From: Chitinophagaceae bacterium IBVUCB2
GTDB lineage: Bacteria; Bacteroidota; Bacteroidia; Chitinophagales; Chitinophagaceae
DNA: 64,000 nucleotides
Assembly (NCBI GenBank): GCA_002127295.1
Contig: NFUV01000001.1
Coordinates: forward strand, 682,001-746,000
Reading direction: 5' to 3'
Made by a program: the position numbers and the translations under genes. Below the pieces are notes generated by a model. It saw nothing but the letters and a program-made list of their open reading frames with translations. It ran no database searches and was not told the origin of the DNA. Within the stretch, counting starts at the first letter, position 1, and each line of letters begins with the position of its first letter. Shown piece after piece: positions 9,144 through 18,200 of this stretch.

Positions 9144-11009
9144 ATGAAAAAAACACTCCTTCTGTTATTATTGGCCGGATGCATTAAACTCCATGCTCAA
9201 CCAGAATATGTTGACCGTCTTGGATTTAAACTTGAAAGCATTGCCGATATTGATATTGGCTGGATGAAAACCTATAAACAAACTGCTGCTCCAAAAGGGA
9301 AAACACTGGGCAACAGAATATATAGTGCTAAACAAATTGGATATACCCAACAATTTATAGAATGGATGCAGCAATCGTACCTGCCTAAAGGTTGCCTGGG
9401 AGATGCGGGTTATTTTCAAAATGCAATGCCAAAGTCTAGTGGTACCATGGGCAGCTATTGGAATGCAGTAAGTCCGCATTTAGCGGCACTTCCTCATTTG
9501 TATGGTGCATACTCCAAAGTATACATGTTTTTAAAGAAGGATGCGTTCGGAAAGTTTGTTCCGCAAAATAATTTTGCACAATATTGGTATATAGAGGCCA
9601 ATCAAATACAATACATCAGCGCACCGGTATCTTTTATTTCTTCTCCGGACCAATATTACTTTGTAATGCCCCATTATCAAAGTGATGCAGGCAGCGATTT
9701 TGTTGCCCATAAAGCAGACTACGATTTTTTAGGGTTCAGCACACACAAGAATATTCAACCTTACACAAGTTTCTATATTCCACCTAAAGTAATTAATGAC
9801 AACCCGCATTATATTGTCATAATGACCAAAACCGGAAAGCTGCCATTTGAAAATGTGACCATAGGAGAGTTTTTTGAAAGAGCAGAAGTTCAATTACCTT
9901 TTTGGCAAAAGGTCGGAAACTATTCAGCAGAATACCTGGCAACTGCCCGGCAAAACATGGCCCGGCTTAAAGAAAAATATAAAAATCAATTAACTAAAAT
10001 TGCAACATTGCAAGCTCCCTATGGTCAAATTGGTTTTATTGATTTTGTAAATGCGATACCCGGTAATACAGATTTTTTTGATAGTAATAATGGTAGCGCT
10101 AAATTCCCTATACAGAAAGTAAATAAAACTGCAATGGAACTTAGTAAAACCGATCAGCCACAATGGATCGTTGTCCGCTGGACGATGGGTATGTACAACA
10201 GTGCTTTCAATGTACACATGATGGAGAGTATTCTCAATAATTTCAATTTTGACTATTTATATAATTATTTCTTTGGTAGCAATAAAATAGCAGAGCCCTA
10301 TAAGCCTCTTCGTTCACCCTCCTACAAAGAGCAAATTGTAACGGAAGACGCCTCCAACAAAGCCAAGGCAGCTGCTAATGATAAAAACATTTTTTATTTT
10401 GAAGACTTCTCAGCTAATCCCATCAACAAACCTGTTAGTAACTGGAATAGTAGTTTAAGTAACGGGAAAAAAGCTGAAGTAAAACAAATAGCCGGCGACC
10501 CTAATAAATGGTTGGAATTACAGGGAAGAGATGCGTCTCCAAAAAATTTAAAATACCCTTTACCACAAAACTTTGAATTATCATTTGATCTTGTGGCATC
10601 CAAAGACATTCCGTGGGGAGCAAAAGCGTTTGAATTGTATCTCGGTACTAAAACCAATTACGACCAGATGATTTCCCCGGCAATTAAACTCAGAATAAGA
10701 GCTGGCTACGGTGGCAGATCCGGAGAAATTTCTATTCATGGAAATTTTGGTAAAGGCTATTTTGAAAATATAAACCCTTACTATGAAGCTACCGGATTTT
10801 CCAATGAGAAAGAACTCAACAAGGTGAATATTGTCCTGAAAAGAAAAGGCGAATCCCTGGAACTTTATATTGGCAAAAATAAAATTACGGAAATCGTTAA
10901 AGCTATTCCCAACACAACTTCGTTTAATTTTTTAAAGTTTATACACATGGGCAGTAATAGCGACCAGGAAAAATACTTTTTAAGTAATTTTAAAATCACC
11001 AACCAGTAA
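9144..11009 (+). CDS. Exported protein with C-terminal concanavalin/LamG-like domain
   Basis: 621 residues with a signal peptide (MKKTLLLLLLAGCIKLHAQ, cleavage after HAQ; the Cys is not in a good lipobox). Residues 20-400 form a domain I do not recognise, rich in Tyr, Phe and Asn. From about residue 414 (YFEDFS, then NKWLELQGRDA) to the end the pattern matches a jelly-roll LamG/concanavalin-like fold, with the usual 'FSLSFDL ... ELYLG ... NKVNIVLKRKGESLELYIG' style of strands. Such domains usually bind glycans or protein ligands outside the cell. It lies within the 5-13 kb unit, with 9- and 25-base gaps. Confidence 0.75.
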   Translation: MKKTLLLLLLAGCIKLHAQPEYVDRLGFKLESIADIDIGWMKTYKQTAAPKGKTLGNRIYSAKQIGYTQQFIEWMQQSYLPKGCLGDAGYFQNAMPKSSGTMGSYWNAVSPHLAALPHLYGAYSKVYMFLKKDAFGKFVPQNNFAQYWYIEANQIQYISAPVSFISSPDQYYFVMPHYQSDAGSDFVAHKADYDFLGFSTHKNIQPYTSFYIPPKVINDNPHYIVIMTKTGKLPFENVTIGEFFERAEVQLPFWQKVGNYSAEYLATARQNMARLKEKYKNQLTKIATLQAPYGQIGFIDFVNAIPGNTDFFDSNNGSAKFPIQKVNKTAMELSKTDQPQWIVVRWTMGMYNSAFNVHMMESILNNFNFDYLYNYFFGSNKIAEPYKPLRSPSYKEQIVTEDASNKAKAAANDKNIFYFEDFSANPINKPVSNWNSSLSNGKKAEVKQIAGDPNKWLELQGRDASPKNLKYPLPQNFELSFDLVASKDIPWGAKAFELYLGTKTNYDQMISPAIKLRIRAGYGGRSGEISIHGNFGKGYFENINPYYEATGFSNEKELNKVNIVLKRKGESLELYIGKNKITEIVKAIPNTTSFNFLKFIHMGSNSDQEKYFLSNFKITNQ

Positions 11010-11034
11010 TACGACCTAACATCAATTCATCTAT

Positions 11035-13131
11035 ATGAAAAATATTCTTTTCCTTACGGCAATACTTTTAATTGCCGGTCATACAGAAATAAAAAGCCAA
11101 TCTATAAAAGGTAAATATCGTTTTGTGGCAGACAGCGATGGTAAAGAAGCAAGTGCTAAGGCAATCATTACGCTGCAATTTCTCGATAACACTTTCAAGT
11201 TAAAGGCAGAACAACCCGGCAATATTGTGACCGACGATGGAACCTACCAGATTAGCGGAAACAAAATCACCCTTACTTTCAAAACAATGGAGCAGGGTAA
11301 GAAAACCGGCAACTTTACTTTTCAGAATGGCACCCTCACTCTCCCATTCAAAATGCTTAATAATGCCGCAGGAAGTTCCAGCTGGTTCAGTACTGCAACT
11401 GTTTCTCCTAATACAAGCACTAAAAAACAAGTTATTGATAATGCACTGGCAGGCTCAGTAACAAAAGCAAAACTGTATAAAGAATTAGACAGCCGGGCCA
11501 GCAAGGGTGCTGGAACGTTGAAAGGTGGTTTGGCAGAGGCATACTATGTTCAGGCAACGCTATATTATTTCAGGAACTATAAATGGGAATCTCTTTATGG
11601 TTTTGCAAAAGCGTCACAATTACAGGAAACCAATGCACTTTATTTAAATAACTTCTCCAACCTTTTGCTGGAGTTGGGCAGAATTTATGATGCCAAAGTA
11701 CTAACCGAAGAGCTTACAAAAAGCTTCCCGAACCTGGCTTCTCCCTGGGCTAACCAGGCATATATTTATTTTAAGTTAGGTAATAGTAAAGAGGCAGCTG
11801 AAGCCATTCAAATGGCCATGCGACTAGCACCCGACAACGGCTTATACTGTTATACTGCTGCAAAAATTGCTGAAGAACGAGGTAATAAAAGTGAAGCCGA
11901 TAATCTTATTGCAAAAGCATGGGGATTAGGTTATGCAGGAAATAGTCGTGAAGGTCAATCAAAGAATGGTAATGAAAACAATGCCAGCAATGCAAGCCCC
12001 ACAAAAAATAATAATGCAAATAATAGTACAAAAAATGCAACTAAACCACCTGTATCAGCAAAAAAACCGCCTACAGGTTATAAGCTAAGCGATTGGCAGG
12101 GAAATTACCAGGCGAAAAATATTTCGGCCCGAAGCGGAGAAAATGCAACAGATGCTAATACAAAATTTGGAGCAGGAATGGCAACAACAATTATCAACTT
12201 GCAAACATTAGCCTGCGTTAAAAAATTTTCGATGCAGATTTCCGCTAGTGGGAATATAACCGGAAGCGGCGAAATTATGTATGTATACCAGGGCAACGCA
12301 GCAAATGCTGTGGCCGGTATGATGCCTTCCGCTTATAGCTACAATGGATTTTCTACCTATATCAAAGATGGCTTTCAGATAAGACAATGGAATTTCACCG
12401 GTACTGTTACTGAGGACGGCCGTGTAGAAATACAAGGACTGCCTTCTGAAAAACTGGATCTGCGCAATGTAAATGAATGGCAAAAAATAACTCCCTGGAG
12501 TCCGCTACCACCCGATGCCGCAGGTGCAGCAATGAAAGGCCCTTTTCATTTGCAATTATACATGAGCGATAAAAAAGAACCTTTTATTTATATTGATCAA
12601 TCGCTGGCATTGAACGATAAACTTATAAAGAAGGTTCACTACACGGGGCTTATAGTAAAAACGAACGAAAACATTGCACCTACCTGTACCAATTTTGAAC
12701 CACCGGCACCAGAGAAATGTCCTGCTACAGAATCAATAAAAACTAAAATAGCCATCAGCTCAAAAGATTATATTTTCATTGATAACTCAAATACTTATAC
12801 AAAAGGGGCTGATGGAAAAGTGAACAAGCAATCCGATACGAAAGTAGCCAGTCCTAAAGAAGTTTCCACTGGTGTATCAGTTGGTGTGGAAGCAGGCATG
12901 CTATCCGGCGGTGCTGAGTTTAATACCGACGGCAGTTATGAATTTTCAGTTGGTGTGGGTATGGATGCAGGCTTGTTTGGAAAAGATAGCCCGATAAAAA
13001 TTAGTGAGAAATTTGAACTTATCTATGATTCAAAATGCGGATGGGGTGCAAGAGGTACCGTAGGCGCAGGCGGAGGCGGTATTGCAGAAGCTTCTGTTCA
13101 GGGAGTGATATTCTTTAATAAAGGATTGTAA
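11035..13131 (+). CDS. Exported TPR protein with Gly-rich C-terminal domain, function unknown
   Basis: 698 residues with a signal peptide (cleavage near IKSQS). An N-terminal small beta domain (about 22-115, SIKGKYRFVAD ... GTYQISGNKITLTF) resembles lipocalin-like repeats. TPR-like helices occupy about 155-310 (LLLELGRIYDAKVLTEEL, YFKLGNSKEAAEAIQMAM). An Asn/Lys/Pro-rich linker (about 305-345) precedes a large beta-rich domain with two CxxxE/CP-type Cys pairs. The last ~90 residues are strikingly Gly-rich (GVSVGVEAGMLSGG; GAGGGGIAEASVQG), as in small beta-barrel or pore-forming segments. The family is not recognised. It ends the tightly spaced part of the block; a 101-base gap with a hairpin follows. 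Confidence 0.75.
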   Translation: MKNILFLTAILLIAGHTEIKSQSIKGKYRFVADSDGKEASAKAIITLQFLDNTFKLKAEQPGNIVTDDGTYQISGNKITLTFKTMEQGKKTGNFTFQNGTLTLPFKMLNNAAGSSSWFSTATVSPNTSTKKQVIDNALAGSVTKAKLYKELDSRASKGAGTLKGGLAEAYYVQATLYYFRNYKWESLYGFAKASQLQETNALYLNNFSNLLLELGRIYDAKVLTEELTKSFPNLASPWANQAYIYFKLGNSKEAAEAIQMAMRLAPDNGLYCYTAAKIAEERGNKSEADNLIAKAWGLGYAGNSREGQSKNGNENNASNASPTKNNNANNSTKNATKPPVSAKKPPTGYKLSDWQGNYQAKNISARSGENATDANTKFGAGMATTIINLQTLACVKKFSMQISASGNITGSGEIMYVYQGNAANAVAGMMPSAYSYNGFSTYIKDGFQIRQWNFTGTVTEDGRVEIQGLPSEKLDLRNVNEWQKITPWSPLPPDAAGAAMKGPFHLQLYMSDKKEPFIYIDQSLALNDKLIKKVHYTGLIVKTNENIAPTCTNFEPPAPEKCPATESIKTKIAISSKDYIFIDNSNTYTKGADGKVNKQSDTKVASPKEVSTGVSVGVEAGMLSGGAEFNTDGSYEFSVGVGMDAGLFGKDSPIKISEKFELIYDSKCGWGARGTVGAGGGGIAEASVQGVIFFNKGL

Positions 13132-13177
13132 ATTTTGTTACCCGGCTTATCACGACTATCAGTTGTGGTTGAAAATA

Positions 13178-13203
13178 GAAGAATAGTACGTAATCTATTC
13201 TTC
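13178..13203. repeat. 9-bp inverted repeat (hairpin) between exported-protein genes
   Basis: Perfect arms GAAGAATAG (13178-13186) and CTATTCTTC (13195-13203) flank an 8-base loop. There is no T-run, so it is either a weak terminator or an RNA-processing stem between the TPR gene and the NHL gene. Confidence 0.4.
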
Positions 13204-13232
13204 CACTTCATTAATTGAAAATAAATACCATA

Positions 13233-14291
13233 ATGAAACAAACACTTTTCACTTTTGGGTGCTGCATTTTTATGTTAACTGTGTTTTCTCAGTCACCTGC
13301 TGTAAAGTTGCCCAGCACTCCCAAACAAATTGTTGTAGACAGTAAAGACAATGTCATTATACATGTTTATGGGGGAAAGATCATGAAAATTACTCCCGAT
13401 GGAAAGACTTCTTTTATTACTGAAGATATCCGGAAAGACATTAAAAGGTCCCCTTACCCCACTTGTGTAGCTATGACCATTGACGGGAAGGACAATATTT
13501 ATATGGCCGACCAGGATGAAGTGATTTGGAAACTTACTCCTGATGGGAAAGTTTCACTTTTTGCCGGTGTGCCTTTTATGAGTACAGTAAAAGATGGCGA
13601 TTTAAAAACTGCACAGTTCAGAGATATTGAGTTTATGGAAACAGATCCTTACGGGAATATTTATATAGCAGAAAGAGATAACACCAATAAAGATAATCTC
13701 GGAGATTTTTATCTTATCCGGAAAATAAGTACCAATGGGAAAGTAACCACTCTGGCCAATACAAGAGAACATGCCGAACTAAAAACAAAATGGATTGCGG
13801 GCATGGGAATAGATTCTGTTGGCAATATTTACCTCAGCGATGGCAATGGACGCTGTATAAAGAAAATTGCACCTGATGGAGAGGTAACCACCCTGGCAGG
13901 GCTCTGCAATAAAAGAGAATTTCATCCTGTTTATGTCCAAGGTGATATTGCAAAAGCTGAACTTATGTCGCCGGACGACATTCTCATCAATAAAAAAGGT
14001 GAAATAATTTTTTGTGATAGCCGGTTAAACCGAATTATCAAAATTGCCAATAAAAAAGTAAGCACAATTGCTGGCAATAGTGTCATTCAACCTAATAGTG
14101 TAAATATGGGTGGACGGTCAAAAGAAGGCTATAAAGATGGTAAAGCATTGACCGCACTCTTCAATTTCCCTTTGCACTGTGACATGGCAATTGACAGCAA
14201 ACAAAACATTTATATAATTGATGGTGGCAATGATTGTATCAGAAAATTATCTTTCGATGGCATAGTAACTACTTTTGCAACCGCAAAATAA
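13233..14291 (+). CDS. Exported NHL-repeat beta-propeller protein
   Basis: 352 residues from the ATG at 13233; an in-frame TTG 18 bases upstream would only add a hydrophilic prefix before the signal peptide (MKQTLFTFGCCIFMLTVFSQ), so I prefer the ATG. About five NHL blades are visible as repeated 'I-x-x-D-x-x-D/G-N-I-Y-I/L-A/S-D' and 'I-x-K-I-x-P-D-G-x-V-x-T-L-A-G' phrases, for instance GNIYLSDGNGRCIKKIAPDG. Propellers of this kind mediate protein or ligand binding outside the cytoplasm; no enzyme signature is seen. It lies in the secreted-protein block between the TPR protein and the paralogous pair. Confidence 0.88.
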   Translation: MKQTLFTFGCCIFMLTVFSQSPAVKLPSTPKQIVVDSKDNVIIHVYGGKIMKITPDGKTSFITEDIRKDIKRSPYPTCVAMTIDGKDNIYMADQDEVIWKLTPDGKVSLFAGVPFMSTVKDGDLKTAQFRDIEFMETDPYGNIYIAERDNTNKDNLGDFYLIRKISTNGKVTTLANTREHAELKTKWIAGMGIDSVGNIYLSDGNGRCIKKIAPDGEVTTLAGLCNKREFHPVYVQGDIAKAELMSPDDILINKKGEIIFCDSRLNRIIKIANKKVSTIAGNSVIQPNSVNMGGRSKEGYKDGKALTALFNFPLHCDMAIDSKQNIYIIDGGNDCIRKLSFDGIVTTFATAK

Positions 14292-14365
14292 ATCTATAGG
14301 TACATCCGCCTCCCGACCCATCCAAAAGCTAATTCTATAAGGCTAATTAAAGGTGATACTTAAAA

Positions 14366-14386
14366 ATCCCTTTTTTCAGGGATAGT
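14366..14386 (+). promoter_or_regulatory. Second copy of the ATCC-N2-TTTTT-N1-AGGGATAGT element
   Basis: ATCCCT (14366-14371) and AGGGAT (14378-14383) form a perfect 6-base inverted repeat, and the 21-base element matches the one at 5088-5108 at 18 positions. It ends 31 bases before the ATG at 14418. Two copies in front of two genes of the same block suggest a shared regulator. Confidence 0.45.
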
Positions 14387-14417
14387 TGCCCACCGGAAAA
14401 GACTTCATATTTACGGT

Positions 14418-15761
14418 ATGAAATACTTTTTATTGCTTTTGTTTCTGGCACTGAACAACTGTTCTTTTTCCCAGCAGCAAACCTTTGATATTACCCATTT
14501 TACACCTCCGCAAGGATGGAAAAAACAAAATAGCGAAAGTGCCATCCAGCTTACCAAAGAAGATGAAGCAAAAGGTACCTACTGTATGATTACTCTTTTT
14601 AAAGCAGTACCGGGCACCACTAATTCAAAAGAAAATTTCGATGTAGCCTGGACATCTGTAGTAAAAGAAATGGTGACCATTTCAACTGCTCCTGAAATGC
14701 AGCCTGCGATTAAAGAGAATGGCTGGGAAGCACAAAGTGGTTATGCCCCTTTTGAAAGCGATGGCAATAAAGGTGTTGCATTGTTAGTAACATCGAGTGG
14801 GTTTGAAAAAATGGTCAATATCATCATCTTGACAAATTCAGATATATACGAAAAAGATATTACCGACTTTTTAGGATCAATAGATTTTAAAACTCTTTCA
14901 ACGGATCAACCTGTTAAACCAACTACACAACCTGTAAAATCAACTACAAAAGCTGACGGGTTTACTTTTACTACTACCAATTTTGATGACGGCTGGAACA
15001 GTACTGTACAGGAAGATTGGGTGGAGGCTACTAAAGGAAATATCAAAGTGCTGATCCATTATCCCAATAAAAAAGCAGATGCGTATAATTCAGTTTTGCT
15101 GGATGGATTAAAAAATGCCTGGGATATTTTGGTTGCTCCAAGATACAGTTCAGCATCCAATATGGAGTTCAAACCTGTTACCGGCTGGCAATCGATCGAG
15201 TTTGCTGAAGCAGATATGGTTGAAAAAGATTCCCGCAAAAAAGTGTACGTCGTTTTATTTAAGATGAACTATTCTAACGGCAGTGGAAAATACCTTGAGT
15301 TTATTACTCCTGATAAAAAAACATTTGAACAGGCCTTCGGTGCTTACCACCAGGAATCGTATGGTTGGGAAAAAATGGAAAAGATGGCTACCTATAACAA
15401 GTTTGCCATAGCGGCTTCCGATCTTTCAGGTAAATGGACCAGTGATTTCTCCGGTGCTATCCAATATGTAAATGCCAACACAGGCCTTGATGCTGGAATG
15501 GATACACATGCCTCAGCTGAAAATTTCTTTATGGCTGCTAATAGCACTTATAAATGGGATTTAGGTGTTGCCAGCGGACAAGTGGGTAATATCAAATTCC
15601 AATCAGCTAAATCAACAGGTCGCTTTTCACTTCCCTCTAATTGGCAAGTAAAGTTTTCTGACATCTCCGGAAAACCGAGGACGTATAATGCATTTTTTTC
15701 CTGTATAAAAGGGCTGCGTATATTATGGTTAGATGATCGGCCCTTTGCAAAGGCAGAATAA
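14418..15761 (+). CDS. Exported protein, first of a tandem paralogous pair
   Basis: 447 residues with a signal peptide (MKYFLLLLFLALNNCSFSQ; the Cys has Asn before it, so cleavage by signal peptidase I near FSQ is likelier than lipidation). An N-terminal domain (about 20-155) begins FDITHFTPPQGWKKQ and resembles PsbP/DUF-type small alpha-beta domains. A Thr/Pro linker and a second domain from about 175 follow, opening with TTNFDDGWNSTVQEDWVE. It is closely similar over its whole length to the next gene: both contain EMQP, SGYAPF, FDDGWNSTVQEDWVE, LVAPRYS and YNKFAIAASD. Function unknown. A copy of the AGGGATAGT element lies upstream. Confidence 0.8.
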   Translation: MKYFLLLLFLALNNCSFSQQQTFDITHFTPPQGWKKQNSESAIQLTKEDEAKGTYCMITLFKAVPGTTNSKENFDVAWTSVVKEMVTISTAPEMQPAIKENGWEAQSGYAPFESDGNKGVALLVTSSGFEKMVNIIILTNSDIYEKDITDFLGSIDFKTLSTDQPVKPTTQPVKSTTKADGFTFTTTNFDDGWNSTVQEDWVEATKGNIKVLIHYPNKKADAYNSVLLDGLKNAWDILVAPRYSSASNMEFKPVTGWQSIEFAEADMVEKDSRKKVYVVLFKMNYSNGSGKYLEFITPDKKTFEQAFGAYHQESYGWEKMEKMATYNKFAIAASDLSGKWTSDFSGAIQYVNANTGLDAGMDTHASAENFFMAANSTYKWDLGVASGQVGNIKFQSAKSTGRFSLPSNWQVKFSDISGKPRTYNAFFSCIKGLRILWLDDRPFAKAE

Positions 15762-15772
15762 ACTATTAACCA

Positions 15773-15811
15773 AACCGTCTTTAATTATTAAGTAAATAAT
15801 TAAAGACGGTT
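15773..15811. repeat. Perfect 17-bp inverted repeat between the paralogous genes
   Basis: The left arm 15773-15789 (starting AACCGTC) and right arm 15795-15811 (ending GACGGTT) are perfectly complementary around a 5-base loop. There is no trailing T-run on either strand. It may be a strong mRNA stem that sets differential expression of the two paralogs, or a bidirectional terminator. Confidence 0.75.
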
Positions 15812-15829
15812 AACGCAAAATAAAGAGTT

Positions 15830-17209
15830 ATGAAAAAAATATTGTTATGCCTGTTAATATTGCAAGCCAGTTGTTCGGCAAAAACACAACAGCAAAGCTT
15901 TGATATTACAAATTATATCGCACCCAAAGGTTGGAAAAAGCAAACAACCGAATCTGCAATGCAGTTCAGTAAAGAAGACGCCACAACTGGTGGTTATTGC
16001 ATCATTACGCTATTAAAAGCTATACCGGCCAATGCCGGCGCAAAAGAAAATTTTGATGCAGCCTGGGAAACAGTTGTCAAAGAAATGGTGAAAGTTTCTG
16101 CTGCTCCAGAAATGCAGCCTTCGGCAACTGAAGATGGATGGCAGATACAAAGCGGTTATGCCCCCTTTGATAATGAAGGTGAGAAAGGCCTTGCCTTGTT
16201 GGTAACATCAACAGGTTATGACAAAATGGTAAACCTGCTTGTTTTAACTAATACCGATGTTTATGAAAAAGAGATGACGGCTTTTATCGAATCGATCAGT
16301 TTTAAAAAACAAACGCAAACGAATAACAACTCTTCTACTGATAAAAATAAAACACCGGTATCAGCTGCAAAAAAAGATGGCTTTGCTTTTAGCACTACTA
16401 ATTTCGATGATGGATGGAACAGCACTGTGCAGGAAGATTGGGTGGAGGTTACAAACGGAAATATAAAAGTATTGCTTCACTATCCGAGGGATGAAACAAT
16501 ATTTCCTGCAGACCCTGAACCATTAACCAATGCAGTATGGAATATTTTAGTTGCTCCCCGTTACAGCACCCTGAAAAATTATAAAACCGCCTATATCAGC
16601 ACATATAACCGGCCTTATCTGGGTATGGGCTATTTAACTGATAATAGCAGTCGTAAAGAAGTATTTGTCGTTCTTTTCCGGCAAGGAGATACTGGTTGGC
16701 TGGAGGTCATTGCGCCTGACAAGAACAGTTTCATTCAACAATTTAAATTTGATCCTGAAACAATACAATGGAATAGTGAAACAGATTTACTGAAACATTT
16801 ATTAGTAATGCCCGGCTATAATAAATTTGCGATTGCTGCCAGTGATTTTACAGGGAGCTGGTCAAGCGATTTTACAGGAATACAACAATTATACAATGTG
16901 TATACTGGCAATTATGCCGGTATGAATATGAACCAATCAAACGAAACCTTTCAATTCGGAGCCGGTAATACCTACAACTGGAAATTTCTTGCCGTAAATG
17001 GAATGGCGGGTAATGCAAAATTTGCACAGGTAAAATCGGCTGGAAAATTCACCGTATTAAACAACTGGCAGATAAAATTTTCTGATATTGAAGGCAGACC
17101 ACAAACATACCATGCACAATTTTCCTGTATCAAAGGAGCCCGGGTATTAAAATTATTAAATGCCCAATCTCCCGGTAGTGGTATCTACACAGTTTTTGGT
17201 AAGCAGTAA
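15830..17209 (+). CDS. Exported protein, second of the tandem paralogous pair
   Basis: 459 residues, with signal peptide MKKILLCLLILQASCSAKTQ. It shares the full layout of the upstream paralog: an N-terminal domain opening FDITNYIAPKGWKKQ, a Lys/Asn/Ser linker at about 160-180, then TTNFDDGWNSTVQEDWVE and a C-terminal domain with NKFAIAASDFTGSW and IKFSDIEGRPQTY. The C-terminus extends ~15 residues past the paralog (QSPGSGIYTVFGKQ). Tandem duplication is clear. Both copies keep intact frames, which suggests both are used. The function is unknown. It precedes fmt by 30 bases. Confidence 0.8.
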   Translation: MKKILLCLLILQASCSAKTQQQSFDITNYIAPKGWKKQTTESAMQFSKEDATTGGYCIITLLKAIPANAGAKENFDAAWETVVKEMVKVSAAPEMQPSATEDGWQIQSGYAPFDNEGEKGLALLVTSTGYDKMVNLLVLTNTDVYEKEMTAFIESISFKKQTQTNNNSSTDKNKTPVSAAKKDGFAFSTTNFDDGWNSTVQEDWVEVTNGNIKVLLHYPRDETIFPADPEPLTNAVWNILVAPRYSTLKNYKTAYISTYNRPYLGMGYLTDNSSRKEVFVVLFRQGDTGWLEVIAPDKNSFIQQFKFDPETIQWNSETDLLKHLLVMPGYNKFAIAASDFTGSWSSDFTGIQQLYNVYTGNYAGMNMNQSNETFQFGAGNTYNWKFLAVNGMAGNAKFAQVKSAGKFTVLNNWQIKFSDIEGRPQTYHAQFSCIKGARVLKLLNAQSPGSGIYTVFGKQ

Positions 17210-17239
17210 TGAGCTTGATTTTCTACCTTCGCTGCCAAT

Positions 17240-18193
17240 ATGAAAGATTATCAATCATTACGAATCATTTTTATGGGAACACCTGAATTTGCTGTTGCAT
17301 CATTAGATGCATTAGTAAAAGCTGGTTGTAATATCGTAGCAGTCATTACAGCTCCCGATAAACCGGGTGGCAGGGGGATGAAATTACAACAAAGTGCCGT
17401 AAAAAAATATGCCATTGAACATACTCTTCCCGTTCTTCAACCAGAAAAATTAAAGAACCCGGAATTTTTAGCGGAGCTACAATCCCTGCATGCAGATGTA
17501 CAAGTTGTAGTGGCATTCAGAATGTTGCCCGAAATTGTTTGGAATATGCCTCCAATGGGTTCTGTTAACCTGCACGGGAGCTTGCTGCCGCAATATCGTG
17601 GGGCAGCACCTATTAATTGGGCCGTTATTAACGGAGAAAAAGCAACCGGCGTAACTACTTTTAAATTAAAACATGAAATCGATACCGGTGATATCCTGTT
17701 ACAGGAGTCTTTTCCCATTGGAGAAAACGATACGGCCGGCGAAGTACACGATAAAATGAAGGATATCGGAGCACAACTAATAGTTAAGACCATTAAAGGA
17801 TTAGCTGACGGATCATTAAAAGAAATGCCCCAACAGCAAACACTAACCACCCAAAATGAAACCTTACTACATGCGCCGAAAATCAATACAGATACCTGCA
17901 GAATAAACTGGAGCAAGCCTGTGGAAGAAGTATTTAATATGGTTCGTGGATTAAGCCCCTACCCGGCTGCATTTACAATTATGAATGAAAAAATGCTGAA
18001 GATCTATAAAGCAAAAAAAGAATTTACAACTCCCACCCATACGGAAGGCGAGTATGAAACCGATGGAAAAACATTTTTAAAAATCGCCTGCACCAATGGC
18101 TACCTGCATTTATTGGAAATACAATTAGAAGGCAAGAAAAAAATGGGCATTGAAGAATTTCTTCGTGGATTCAGAAATGCTGCTAACAAATAA
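17240..18193 (+). CDS. fmt: Methionyl-tRNA formyltransferase
   Basis: 317 residues. The enzyme transfers a formyl group from 10-formyltetrahydrofolate to Met-tRNA(fMet) for initiation. The N-terminal Rossmann-type catalytic domain opens IIFMGTPEFAV. The catalytic triad is visible as Asn110 and His112 (VNLHGSLLPQYRGAAP) and Asp148 (DTGDIL). The C-terminal OB-fold tRNA-binding domain (about 210-310) includes RGLSPYPAAF. Length matches the family (about 310-315). It follows the exported-protein block on the same strand and converges with the LysM gene with a 7-base gap. Confidence 0.97.
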   Translation: MKDYQSLRIIFMGTPEFAVASLDALVKAGCNIVAVITAPDKPGGRGMKLQQSAVKKYAIEHTLPVLQPEKLKNPEFLAELQSLHADVQVVVAFRMLPEIVWNMPPMGSVNLHGSLLPQYRGAAPINWAVINGEKATGVTTFKLKHEIDTGDILLQESFPIGENDTAGEVHDKMKDIGAQLIVKTIKGLADGSLKEMPQQQTLTTQNETLLHAPKINTDTCRINWSKPVEEVFNMVRGLSPYPAAFTIMNEKMLKIYKAKKEFTTPTHTEGEYETDGKTFLKIACTNGYLHLLEIQLEGKKKMGIEEFLRGFRNAANK

Positions 18194-18200
18194 GCAGGAA

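Noticed and set aside
5160-17209. Prophage or transposon origin of the secreted block
   Set aside because: No integrase, transposase, structural phage gene or tRNA-end duplication is present, and codon use looks like the neighbours.
17437-17916. 159-residue open frame on the minus strand inside fmt
   Set aside because: It lies wholly antisense to a well-supported gene with full catalytic motifs, and its sequence (Ser/Cys-rich) looks like a shadow of fmt codons.
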